Shown: one piece after another, positions 1-6,095 of the stretch
Numbering within the stretch: position 1 is the first letter of the stretch
Layout of the letters: each line of letters opens with the position of its first letter
Assembly (NCBI GenBank): GCA_028691155.1
Contig: JAQUZV010000024.1
Coordinates: 1-14,593 of the forward strand
Reading direction: 5' to 3'
Source of the DNA: Victivallales bacterium
GTDB lineage: Bacteria > Verrucomicrobiota > Lentisphaeria > Victivallales > SZUA-371
Length of the DNA: 14,593 nt
Notes under the pieces: model-generated
The model's database searches: none
Told to the model about the DNA's origin: nothing
The model's input: only the letters and a program-made list of their open reading frames with translations
Position numbers and translations under genes: made by a program

Positions 1-1293
1 GGCCAGCGGCATGGCCGGAAACGGCCGGGCATGGGATGTCATGGCGGCTTCCGATGCCGCATCCGATGCCGCCGGGAGGCTTTCCGGTTGTTCCGTGACG
101 GTAACGGCCGGGGAGCCGGGAAACAATACGGCGGGGTTGTCGATGATTTCTCCCCGGGTCAGAATGCAGCTGCGTTCGATGACGTTGCGGAATTCGCGCA
201 CGTTGCCGGGCCAGTCATAGCGTTGCAGAATAGCGAATACTTCAGGCGAAAATCCGGTGATCTTCTTGCCGAATTTCCGGGCATAAATCCGGAGAAAATG
301 TTCCGCCATCGGTTTGATGTCGCCGGCGCGTTCGCGCAGCGGCGGCAGTTGGATCGGAATGACGTTGAGCCGGTAATAGAGGTCATTGCGGAAACGGTTT
401 TCGCGGACCTGGGTTTCCAAATCCTGATTGGTGGCGGCGATAATGGACACATCGACTTTTATATCCTCGGTGCTGCCGATACGGCGAAACGTCTGGTCCT
501 CGATCACTTTCAGCAATTTGGCCTGGAGCTTGACGTCCATATCGCCGATTTCATCGAGGAAAAGCGTGCCGGTGTCGGCCATTTCGAACAACCCGATCTT
601 TTCTTCCTTGGCGTCGGTAAAGGCCCCCTTGCGGTGCCCGAACAACTCGCTTTCGATCAGCGTTGCCGGCAGGGCCGAACAGTTGACTTCGACGAACGGC
701 TTGCCGGCGCGATTGCCCATTCTATGTACGGTTTTGGCCAGCAGCCCCTTGCCGGTGCCGCTTTCCCCGGTAATCAGCAGACAGGAGAAGTCGCTGGCCG
801 CCACCATCTTTAGCAGTTCAAAGGTGGCGGTCATGGCCGGCGACTGGGCTACGACATCGGTCGGCGGTTCCGGTCCGGCATCGCGGCTGGTCAGTTGTGA
901 CAGCACATTCACTTTGCGGCACACGGCGACATGATCGAGGGCGTTTTTGATGGTTTTGAGCAGCAGCGGTTTTTCGACCGGCTTGGTCAGAAAATCGTAA
1001 GCTCCGGCGCGCAGGCACTCCACCGCGGTCGGAATATCGCCGTGGGCGGTCATGATGATTACCGGCAGCCCCGGATATTTTTTCCGCCAGCGTTCCAGCA
1101 ACTGCTGTCCGTTGACGTCGGGCAGCATCATATCCAACAGTACCAGCGCGGGCTGCGTTTCCTGCAATATTGCTCCGGCGGCTTTGCCGGTTTCGGCGGC
1201 GGCAACCGCGAATCCTTCGTCGCGCAGGATGTCCTGCACGGCGGTGCTGACCAGCAGATTGTCTTCCACCAATAAAATGGTTTTCTTACTCAT
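1..1293 (-). CDS. NtrC-family sigma-54-dependent response regulator (3' end cut by window edge)
   Basis: Two-component response regulator that would use ATP hydrolysis to open sigma-54 RNA polymerase promoters. 431 codons are visible, read from ATG at 1293; the C-terminus lies beyond base 1. The receiver domain (about 1-120) has the acidic pocket E10/D11, phospho-acceptor D54 in LLDMMLPD, T82 and K104 in LTKPV. The AAA+ domain (about 147-385) has Walker A GESGTGKG (176-183), the sigma-54 contact loop as GAFTDA (223-228) and Walker B TLFLDE (243-248). An Ala/Pro/Ser-rich linker (about 390-431) follows, so the expected Fis-type HTH must lie outside the window. Deviations: GAFTDA instead of GAFTGA, and Gly instead of the usual Glu after the Walker A Lys. 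The start overlaps the end of the kinase gene by 8 bases, implying translational coupling. Family assignment is secure; the regulon is inferred (see the sigma-54 promoters). Confidence 0.96.
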   Translation of the reverse strand, partial: MSKKTILLVEDNLLVSTAVQDILRDEGFAVAAAETGKAAGAILQETQPALVLLDMMLPDVNGQQLLERWRKKYPGLPVIIMTAHGDIPTAVECLRAGAYDFLTKPVEKPLLLKTIKNALDHVAVCRKVNVLSQLTSRDAGPEPPTDVVAQSPAMTATFELLKMVAASDFSCLLITGESGTGKGLLAKTVHRMGNRAGKPFVEVNCSALPATLIESELFGHRKGAFTDAKEEKIGLFEMADTGTLFLDEIGDMDVKLQAKLLKVIEDQTFRRIGSTEDIKVDVSIIAATNQDLETQVRENRFRNDLYYRLNVIPIQLPPLRERAGDIKPMAEHFLRIYARKFGKKITGFSPEVFAILQRYDWPGNVREFRNVIERSCILTRGEIIDNPAVLFPGSPAVTVTEQPESLPAASDAASEAAMTSHARPFPAMPLA

Positions 1294-1978
1294 GTGTCGT
1301 CTCCGCGGTCGGAAGCGAACAGGTTGTCCGGGTTGTTCCGGCGCCGGGCGATATGACCATATCACCGTTCAACGTTCCGACGATGATCCGATAGGCGATG
1401 GACAACCCGAGACCGTCATGGCGGCTCCGGGAGGTATAGAATGGGATCGGTGGCGTGGTCGGGATTTCGGCGGGGAAAGATTCTCCGTCATTTTCCAGGA
1501 TAAACTCCAATTCCCCCGCGGCGGTGTTCCAGGTCATAACGACGCTGCCGTTCTCTCCGGCGGCTTCGCCGGCATTGGTCAGCAATTCCTCCAGCGCCAG
1601 TTGAAGTCGGGAGCCGTACGGCAGGTTCAGAACCGTCTCGGGGCCGTTCAGTTTCAGCGCGCAAAACGGGAAACGGGCGGCAAAGCTGCGGCGCAGCGCG
1701 GCGACCAGCTCGAATAAAGAACGCGATTTGGCGCCGGGCAGGGTGTCGAACAGCAGGTCCATGCGATCGGTGAGGCGATGCAACGTATCGAGTTCGTTGA
1801 TAATGATGTCACAGCGGGAACCGATCTGCGGGTTGATGGCGGCGGTCATGGCGGAAATCCTTTCGACTGTCATTTTGACTCCGGCGCAAAGATTGCGGAG
1901 ATGATGGCGCATCACGCGATTCATGCGATTGTGATCCATGAATTCATCGGGATACTTGCGAATGTTTTCTGCGGCCAT
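1286..1978 (-). CDS. Small soluble histidine kinase without a sensor domain
   Basis: Probable histidine kinase partner of the overlapping NtrC-type regulator; 230 residues. The DHp helix carries HHLRN at 25-29, with H25 as likely phospho-acceptor; the position normally acidic (as in HEIKN) is His. The HATPase_c part has an N box EELLTNAGEAA (N135), a G1-like NDGESF (163-168, where DNGPGI is usual), an F-box-like PFYTSRS and a G2 GLGLS. There is no TM segment, PAS or HAMP, and an in-frame TGA lies about 12 bases upstream of the ATG, so the protein is not a truncated reading of a longer kinase. AGGG about 8 bases upstream is a modest ribosome binding site. Its input must come from a partner; the membrane protein encoded just upstream is the obvious candidate. 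Soluble kinases of this kind paired with NtrC-type regulators are known in flagellar control (FlgS, FlrB); whether this one does the same is inference. Confidence 0.88.
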   Translation of the reverse strand: MAAENIRKYPDEFMDHNRMNRVMRHHLRNLCAGVKMTVERISAMTAAINPQIGSRCDIIINELDTLHRLTDRMDLLFDTLPGAKSRSLFELVAALRRSFAARFPFCALKLNGPETVLNLPYGSRLQLALEELLTNAGEAAGENGSVVMTWNTAAGELEFILENDGESFPAEIPTTPPIPFYTSRSRHDGLGLSIAYRIIVGTLNGDMVISPGAGTTRTTCSLPTAETTHE

Positions 1979-1994
1979 GATGCCCTGCTTTCAT

Positions 1995-2021
1995 ATAATA
2001 TAAATTGATGGTTGCCGACAA
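1995..2021 (-). promoter_or_regulatory. Possible weak sigma-70-like promoter ahead of the kinase gene
   Basis: On the minus strand TTGTCG (2021-2016) and TATTAT (2000-1995) are separated by 15 bases, short of the ideal 17. This is in the AT-rich part of the 120-base gap before the kinase start. It could give kinase and regulator a basal level independent of the sigma-54 promoter further upstream. The match is weak and could be chance. Confidence 0.25.
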
Positions 2022-2043
2022 ATGATGCTGTCCCCGCGGCGCC

Positions 2044-2060
2044 CCGGAAAATTGTTCCGG
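2044..2060 (-). repeat. Inverted repeat between membrane-protein and kinase genes
   Basis: CCGGAA and TTCCGG flank a 5-base spacer, giving a perfect 6-bp stem. No T-run follows on either strand, so it does not look like a complete intrinsic terminator. It may be a partial terminator, an RNA-processing hairpin or an operator within the signalling operon. Confidence 0.4.
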
Positions 2061-2071
2061 CAATGGGAATG

Positions 2072-2088
2072 GCGGCTCCCGGTGCCGC
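2072..2088 (-). repeat. Second inverted repeat, just after the membrane-protein stop codon
   Basis: GCGGC and GCCGC flank a 7-base spacer, 11 bases past the TAA of the membrane-protein gene. With the hairpin at 2044-2060 it makes a pair of GC stems in an otherwise empty 120-base gap. No U-tract is present. It could set different expression for the membrane protein and the kinase/regulator pair. Confidence 0.35.
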
Positions 2089-2098
2089 AGCAATCAAT

Positions 2099-3250
2099 TT
2101 AACCCTTCTTCTTTTCCGCCGCAACCCCCTGATGGCTGATTATGTAGTCAATTTCGACAATATTCATGGCGATTTCCTGTCGCATCTGTTTGTTTTCCTG
2201 TTGCAGCAACTCATTTTTTACCCGAAGCTGGGATAATTCATGCATGGTCTGTCCGGTTGAGGCGCTCAACGCCACGGAGAGCAGTTCGTACAACTGTTGC
2301 AGCAGAATACGCCAGCACAGTCCGACCAGGGCGGCGGCGATATAGATCAGGGAAATCAGCAGAAATTTATAATGGTTGCGCGGGGGCAGTTCCGGGACGA
2401 TCAGTCGGATTCCGCCCAGAACGGTCTGTTTGGTGTCGATGACTTGTGATTTGTTGGCCTCGTAGAGGTAGCGGCTGTCTCCGGCGTTGTTGTATACTTC
2501 CGGCAGGGCGCTGATTTCCGGCAACGTCGTTTTACGCGGCACCAGGAAAGTCCGGATCCGGTAGGGTTTGCCGCGGGTCAGCGGGACGGCCAGTCGGGTT
2601 CCTTTCGATACTTCCGCCGTCGGGGAAGACAGCAACCTGCGGTTGGCTTCATAGAGCGAATACCAGTAATCGGGATTGCCGTAAACCGAATCATAAGCGC
2701 TGATTTCCTGCAATGTTGCCGGGGTTTTGGTCACAAAGTATTTGAAATTGTCCTTGTCGGTCGGGGTAATGATGCGGTTGCTGCCGCGTCCCGACGGGAT
2801 GTCCGCCAACGCTTCCCTGAACACCGGATATTGTTCAAAAAAATTATTGTAGTGAATAAAGGCGGCGTAAGTCAGTGCTCCGAGCAGGATCAACACTCCG
2901 GTCCGCAAAGGCAGTACGGTGATGGTCACCAGAACAAAGAAGAGGCTCATGACCGACGTTACTTCAATCGATCCTCCCACCGCATAGTAGGTGAGCGGAA
3001 TGACAAAAACCAGCGCCAGCGACATTCCTTCCGCCATGATTTTCTGTCCCAACCGGTGCGGCAGGCAGAAAGTGTTGATGGTACTGAACGCAAAGAGCAG
3101 CAAATATATCGCCAGGAACAACCATCCGTTGGCGCGGAACGTCCCCAGATGGCGATTGATGATTGTGGCCAGGACAATGATCAGGAGAAAGACGGTCTGC
3201 ACCATCCAGTTGTAATGCACCCAATTCAGTTTTTTCAGCTGCTGCAACAT
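2099..3250 (-). CDS. Six-TM membrane protein with two LysM-like segments and a cytoplasmic coiled coil (candidate sensor)
   Basis: 383 residues; not a named family I can identify. Five hydrophobic segments (about 14-32, 42-62, 75-93, 98-114, 116-133) lead to a polar region (about 135-291), then a sixth TM (about 293-314) and a Gln/Glu-rich coiled coil (about 333-368). With the N-terminus inside, five TMs put 135-291 in the periplasm and the coiled coil in the cytoplasm. Two segments in the periplasmic part resemble LysM repeats of the YgaU kind: TLQEIS...YGNPDYWYSLYEANRRLL...GTRLAVP (about 178-223) and TLPEIS...YNN...YLYEANK...GIRLIVP (about 242-286). LysM modules bind peptidoglycan or chitin sugars. 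First gene of the cluster with a sensorless kinase and a sigma-54 activator, and preceded by a sigma-54 promoter, it is a good candidate for the missing sensor. Alternatively it is a wall-associated membrane protein regulated by the system. Start at 3250 has only a weak GGGA upstream. Reading frame is secure; the role is inferred. Confidence 0.88.
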   Translation of the reverse strand: MLQQLKKLNWVHYNWMVQTVFLLIIVLATIINRHLGTFRANGWLFLAIYLLLFAFSTINTFCLPHRLGQKIMAEGMSLALVFVIPLTYYAVGGSIEVTSVMSLFFVLVTITVLPLRTGVLILLGALTYAAFIHYNNFFEQYPVFREALADIPSGRGSNRIITPTDKDNFKYFVTKTPATLQEISAYDSVYGNPDYWYSLYEANRRLLSSPTAEVSKGTRLAVPLTRGKPYRIRTFLVPRKTTLPEISALPEVYNNAGDSRYLYEANKSQVIDTKQTVLGGIRLIVPELPPRNHYKFLLISLIYIAAALVGLCWRILLQQLYELLSVALSASTGQTMHELSQLRVKNELLQQENKQMRQEIAMNIVEIDYIISHQGVAAEKKKG

Positions 3251-3297
3251 ATTTCAATTTCCCGAAAAATATCATGCGGTAAAAGACCAAATAGCTA

Positions 3298-3313
3298 CGC
3301 AGTTTATGTGCCA
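3298..3313 (-). promoter_or_regulatory. Sigma-54 (-24/-12) promoter of the sensor-kinase-regulator cluster
   Basis: The minus strand reads TGGCACATAAACTGCG. Compared with the consensus TGGCACG-N4-TTGCW it has all of TGGCAC, the invariant GG and GC at correct spacing, and CTGC for TTGC. Predicted transcription start is about 3287, giving a leader of about 37 bases to the ATG at 3250. It lies in the short gap after argA and points at an operon encoding an NtrC-type activator, consistent with autoregulation. The motif match is direct; activity is not shown. Confidence 0.75.
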
Positions 3314-3322
3314 TGGCCGGAC

Positions 3323-3337
3323 GATGCCGCCGGCATC
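3323..3337. repeat. Perfect 15-base palindrome between argA and the sigma-54 promoter
   Basis: GATGCCG-C-CGGCATC, with 7-base arms and a one-base centre, begins two bases inside the argA stop codon and ends 10 bases upstream of the -24 element. The loop is too small for a good RNA hairpin unless the stem frays, and no U-run follows, so an operator is as likely as a terminator. A partly matching GATGCCGNNGGC occurs at 8819-8830, 18 bases upstream of the flagellin sigma-54 promoter, but GATGCCG is frequent in this sequence. Confidence 0.45.
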
Positions 3338-3806
3338 ACTCTATTTCCATCAGGATGGCATCTTCATCGCAATGATCTTTTTTCGGACACCGGTTGCAGT
3401 CGCACCAGATTTTGGGCGGAAATAATTCCTTGCTGACCCGATGAAAGCCCAGGCGAATAAACAGTTGCGGGTGATAGGTCAGGGCAAAAACCCGGCATGG
3501 CCGTTGGCTCCGGGCCCGTTCGACGAGTTGGGTCACCAACTGCGATCCGATGCGTTTGCCGACGTGTGTCGGCGCTACGGCCAGGGAACGCACCTCATAC
3601 AGATTGCTGCCGAAATCCCGCAGGGCGCCGCAGCCGATGACGACGCCGTCTTCCTCCGCCACCACAAAGTTGCCGCGATGGTAATGCAGATCTTCCGGGG
3701 TTCGGCCCAGCAGCAGTTGCCGGCGGGCATATTCGGCCAACAGATCGTGAATGGCCATGATATCGCTTTCCAGCGCCGCACGAATCGTTACCTGACCGGA
3801 TGTCAT
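3336..3806 (-). CDS. argA: GNAT acetyltransferase, short-form N-acetylglutamate synthase type
   Basis: 156 residues. A GNAT-fold enzyme expected to transfer acetyl from acetyl-CoA to glutamate, the first step of arginine synthesis in the cytoplasm. Evidence: an N-terminal IRAALESDIMAIHDLL helix, YEVRSLAVAP strand, the acetyl-CoA loop HVGKRIGSQLV (about 81-91), ALTYHPQLFIRLGF, and a C-terminal Cys-rich tail WCDCNRCPKKDHC. The pattern 'K-W-C-C-CPK-C-DE' is typical of short single-domain NAGS proteins that lack the amino-acid-kinase-like domain of E. coli ArgA. The four Cys may bind a metal, though this is not established here. It starts 20 bases after the accA stop with GGAG upstream, so it is probably the last gene of the L,D-transpeptidase-accA-argA cluster. 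The GNAT fold is certain; glutamate as substrate is likely but inferred. Confidence 0.85.
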   Translation of the reverse strand: MTSGQVTIRAALESDIMAIHDLLAEYARRQLLLGRTPEDLHYHRGNFVVAEEDGVVIGCGALRDFGSNLYEVRSLAVAPTHVGKRIGSQLVTQLVERARSQRPCRVFALTYHPQLFIRLGFHRVSKELFPPKIWCDCNRCPKKDHCDEDAILMEIE

Positions 3807-3826
3807 GTCTGTCTTGCTCCGTCGGG

Positions 3827-4789
3827 TTATTTGCCGTCCTTGAACGCCCCGATGTGCCGGAATTTTTCATAGCGCTGTTCTTTCAGCGCTTCCGGCGACA
3901 TGGCGCTCAACTCGACCAGATGCTTGGCAATGGTTGTCTTGACGCCGCCGGCGGCGGCATCGAAGTCGCGATGTGCTCCGCCGAGAGGTTCCGGGATGAT
4001 GTCGTCGACGATTTTCAGCTCGACCAGGTCCCGGGCGCTGAGTTTCAGCGCGGCGGCGGCCTGGGCCGAAAAACTCCGGTCATCCCAGAGAATGGCGGCG
4101 CATCCTTCCGGGGTAATAACCGAGTAATAAGCGTTTTCCATAATCAGAATTTTGTTGCCGACGCCAATGCCGAGGGCGCCGCCGCTGCCGCCTTCACCGA
4201 TTACCACCGCCAGAATCGGGACCGACAGATCGAACATTTCCCGCAGGTTGACGGCGATGGCTTCCCCGATATGGCGTTCCTCCGACGCCACGCCGGGAAA
4301 GGCTCCCGGGGTATCGATGAAACAGACGATGGGAATGCCGGCGCGATCCGCCACCTGCATCAGCCGGAGCGCCTTGCGATAGCCTTCCGGATGCGGACAG
4401 CCGAAATTGCGCATGACATTTTCCTTGGTGTTGCGCCCTTTCTGGGTGCCGATGACCATGAGCGGCTGTCCGTCGAGCTTGGCAAAACCGCCGACAATGG
4501 CGGCGTCGTCGCGATAGCGGCGGTCACCGTGGAACTCCATGAAATCGGTGCAGATCATGTTGATGTAGTCCAGCGTATAGGGGCGTTTCGGATGACGGGC
4601 CAACTGCACCCGTTGCCATGGGGTCAGGTTTTCGTAGATGTCTTTTTTCGTCTGTTCCAGTTTTTGCGTCAGCAGCTTCAGTTCATCATCGACATTGAGG
4701 TCGTTGTCCTTGCTGATGCGCAGCCATTCCTGGATCTTCTTTTCCAGCTCGGAAACCGGTTTTTCGAATTCGAGAATAAATTCCGCCAT
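3827..4789 (-). CDS. accA: Acetyl-CoA carboxylase carboxyltransferase, alpha subunit
   Basis: 320 residues, almost the length of E. coli AccA (319). With AccD it moves the carboxyl group from carboxybiotin on AccB to acetyl-CoA, forming malonyl-CoA for fatty acid synthesis. Diagnostic stretches: an N-terminal coiled region LEFEKPVSELEKKI, LARHPKRPYTLDYI, the MEFHGDRRYRDD block, FIDTPGAFPG, and the oxyanion-type GEGGSGGALGIG. It lies 20 bases after the L,D-transpeptidase stop and 20 bases before argA, so it is probably co-transcribed with both. accD is not in the window, which is common. AAGG about 9 bases upstream of the ATG is a weak ribosome binding site, consistent with readthrough expression. 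No unusual residue was noticed. Confidence 0.97.
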   Translation of the reverse strand: MAEFILEFEKPVSELEKKIQEWLRISKDNDLNVDDELKLLTQKLEQTKKDIYENLTPWQRVQLARHPKRPYTLDYINMICTDFMEFHGDRRYRDDAAIVGGFAKLDGQPLMVIGTQKGRNTKENVMRNFGCPHPEGYRKALRLMQVADRAGIPIVCFIDTPGAFPGVASEERHIGEAIAVNLREMFDLSVPILAVVIGEGGSGGALGIGVGNKILIMENAYYSVITPEGCAAILWDDRSFSAQAAAALKLSARDLVELKIVDDIIPEPLGGAHRDFDAAAGGVKTTIAKHLVELSAMSPEALKEQRYEKFRHIGAFKDGK

Positions 4790-4809
4790 ATATATATTGC
4801 CTTGTCTGA

Positions 4810-6030
4810 TTAATTTTCAATAACTACCGTTGTTTGCAACGGAATAATGGTATACAATTCTTCCACGTCTTCATTCCGCATCCTGATGCAGCCGTTGCTG
4901 CGGTCCTTGCCGATGCTGTCGCGATCCCAGGTGCCGTGAATGCCGTAACCCCGCAACGTGTTTGCCTGATCCGTCGCCTTCAGTTTCAGCCAGCGCGTCC
5001 CCAGCACATTTTCCTTGTTGCCGAACGGAATTTTCCCTTGCGGGGAATACCAGTCCGGGTTGGTTACCTTGGAGGCCACCTGAAATTTTCCGACCGGGGT
5101 TCGTCCCTGACGGCCGATGCCGATGTGGTAAAGTTTGAATAATTTATCCCCGTCCTGCAGCAGGAGACGATAACGTTTTTTATCGATCAGGATGTTCCAG
5201 GCGCCCTTGTAAATAGTGAGAATCTGGCCGTCCTGAATCTGATCGAAGCTGCGCAGGCCGTTGCTTTGCTGGATGGCGGTGATGGTGGTGTTGAATTTTC
5301 GGGCAATGCGTGTCAACGCATCGCCGGTCATGACTTCATAGCGTTCTTTCCGGGCCGGGAAAGGACAGTCGGTGGTGAAAATTTTTATGTTGGCCCGTCC
5401 CAGCATTGTCGCGGCCCGGGTCCAGTCCGGATGGTCTGTATCTTTGACGGCGGCCAGCGCCTGTTCGGCCAGTGCCCGGGCTTCCGGGTATTTTTCCGCC
5501 TTGAATGCGGTTTCCGCCTGTTGCAGCAATGCCGTTACCGCGGGATCGGATGGTAGGGGCGGGGCGACTTTTTCTGCCACGGCGGCGGCAGTTGCGGTTT
5601 CCGCGGGCGCGGAACCGTTGTTTGCCGCGGCCGGTCCGGATTGGGTCCCGGAGGCTTTCTCCGTGGTGTTGGTCTGGGGCGACGATGTCGGTTTGGCCAG
5701 GGTTCCGGCGGCCGGCAATGTCGCCGCCGCGGTTACTCCGGCCAGTTTGTCGTTGCCGCTTTTAGGATTGGAAACGGGAGCGGCGAGCGAAGTTTGGGCC
5801 GGCGTTACAATGACCGGTTCTTCCGGCGGACGGCGCATGAAAATAACAATTACCGCGATGACAATCATCGCCAATAATATAAAGACCAGAAAATTACGGC
5901 CGTAATTCCGTTTTCTGGTGACGAAAAGTTTTTTGCTGCCGTAATTTCGGTTGTAATTCGTTCCTGGGTTATAATTCTTCACCCTGTCGATTCCACTCGT
6001 TGTTGCTCTTTTTTTCCGTCCGGACGGCAT
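4810..6030 (-). CDS. Membrane-anchored LysM L,D-transpeptidase (YkuD fold)
   Basis: 406 residues. Basic cytoplasmic N-terminus (1-45), a single TM (about 47-65), a long Ala/Thr/Ser/Pro linker (about 70-160) suited to spanning the periplasm, a helical TPR-like stretch (about 164-212), one LysM repeat (about 229-275; YEVMTGDALTRIARKFNTT) and a C-terminal YkuD domain (about 277-404). The catalytic motif is complete: GIHGTW with H365 and SNGCIRM with nucleophile C381 and R383. The family forms 3-3 peptidoglycan cross-links or attaches proteins to the wall; which applies here cannot be read from sequence. The start at 6030 has GGGG 5 bases upstream and follows a good sigma-70-type promoter. It is the first gene of a cluster with accA and argA, an unusual mix that may only reflect shared growth-linked expression. 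Confidence 0.94.
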   Translation of the reverse strand: MPSGRKKRATTSGIDRVKNYNPGTNYNRNYGSKKLFVTRKRNYGRNFLVFILLAMIVIAVIVIFMRRPPEEPVIVTPAQTSLAAPVSNPKSGNDKLAGVTAAATLPAAGTLAKPTSSPQTNTTEKASGTQSGPAAANNGSAPAETATAAAVAEKVAPPLPSDPAVTALLQQAETAFKAEKYPEARALAEQALAAVKDTDHPDWTRAATMLGRANIKIFTTDCPFPARKERYEVMTGDALTRIARKFNTTITAIQQSNGLRSFDQIQDGQILTIYKGAWNILIDKKRYRLLLQDGDKLFKLYHIGIGRQGRTPVGKFQVASKVTNPDWYSPQGKIPFGNKENVLGTRWLKLKATDQANTLRGYGIHGTWDRDSIGKDRSNGCIRMRNEDVEELYTIIPLQTTVVIEN

Positions 6031-6047
6031 CTTACCCCGTCGGCGCT

Positions 6048-6076
6048 AATATACATCTTACCTTATCCGAATGCAA
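6048..6076 (-). promoter_or_regulatory. Sigma-70-type promoter of the L,D-transpeptidase-accA-argA cluster
   Basis: The minus strand reads TTGCAT (6076-6071), 17 bases, then TATATT (6053-6048). Each hexamer keeps the most conserved bases and the spacing is ideal. The start codon at 6030 is close behind, giving a leader of only about 10-15 bases. Located in the 65-base gap after the secreted-protein gene. Confidence 0.65.
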
Positions 6077-6095
6077 ACGATTCAAAAATTACCGG

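Noticed and set aside
31..813. 260-codon plus-strand ORF over the response regulator gene
   Set aside because: Antisense shadow: the minus strand encodes unmistakable receiver and AAA+ motifs, while this frame has no recognisable domain.
3356..3371. Plus-strand TGGCATCTTCATCGCA resembling a sigma-54 promoter
   Set aside because: Inside argA coding sequence and pointing antisense, with no plus-strand gene downstream; -12 box imperfect.
3800..4813. 337-codon plus-strand ORF over accA
   Set aside because: Antisense to a clear AccA; repetitive Gly/Ala/Phe composition is typical of a complementary-strand frame.
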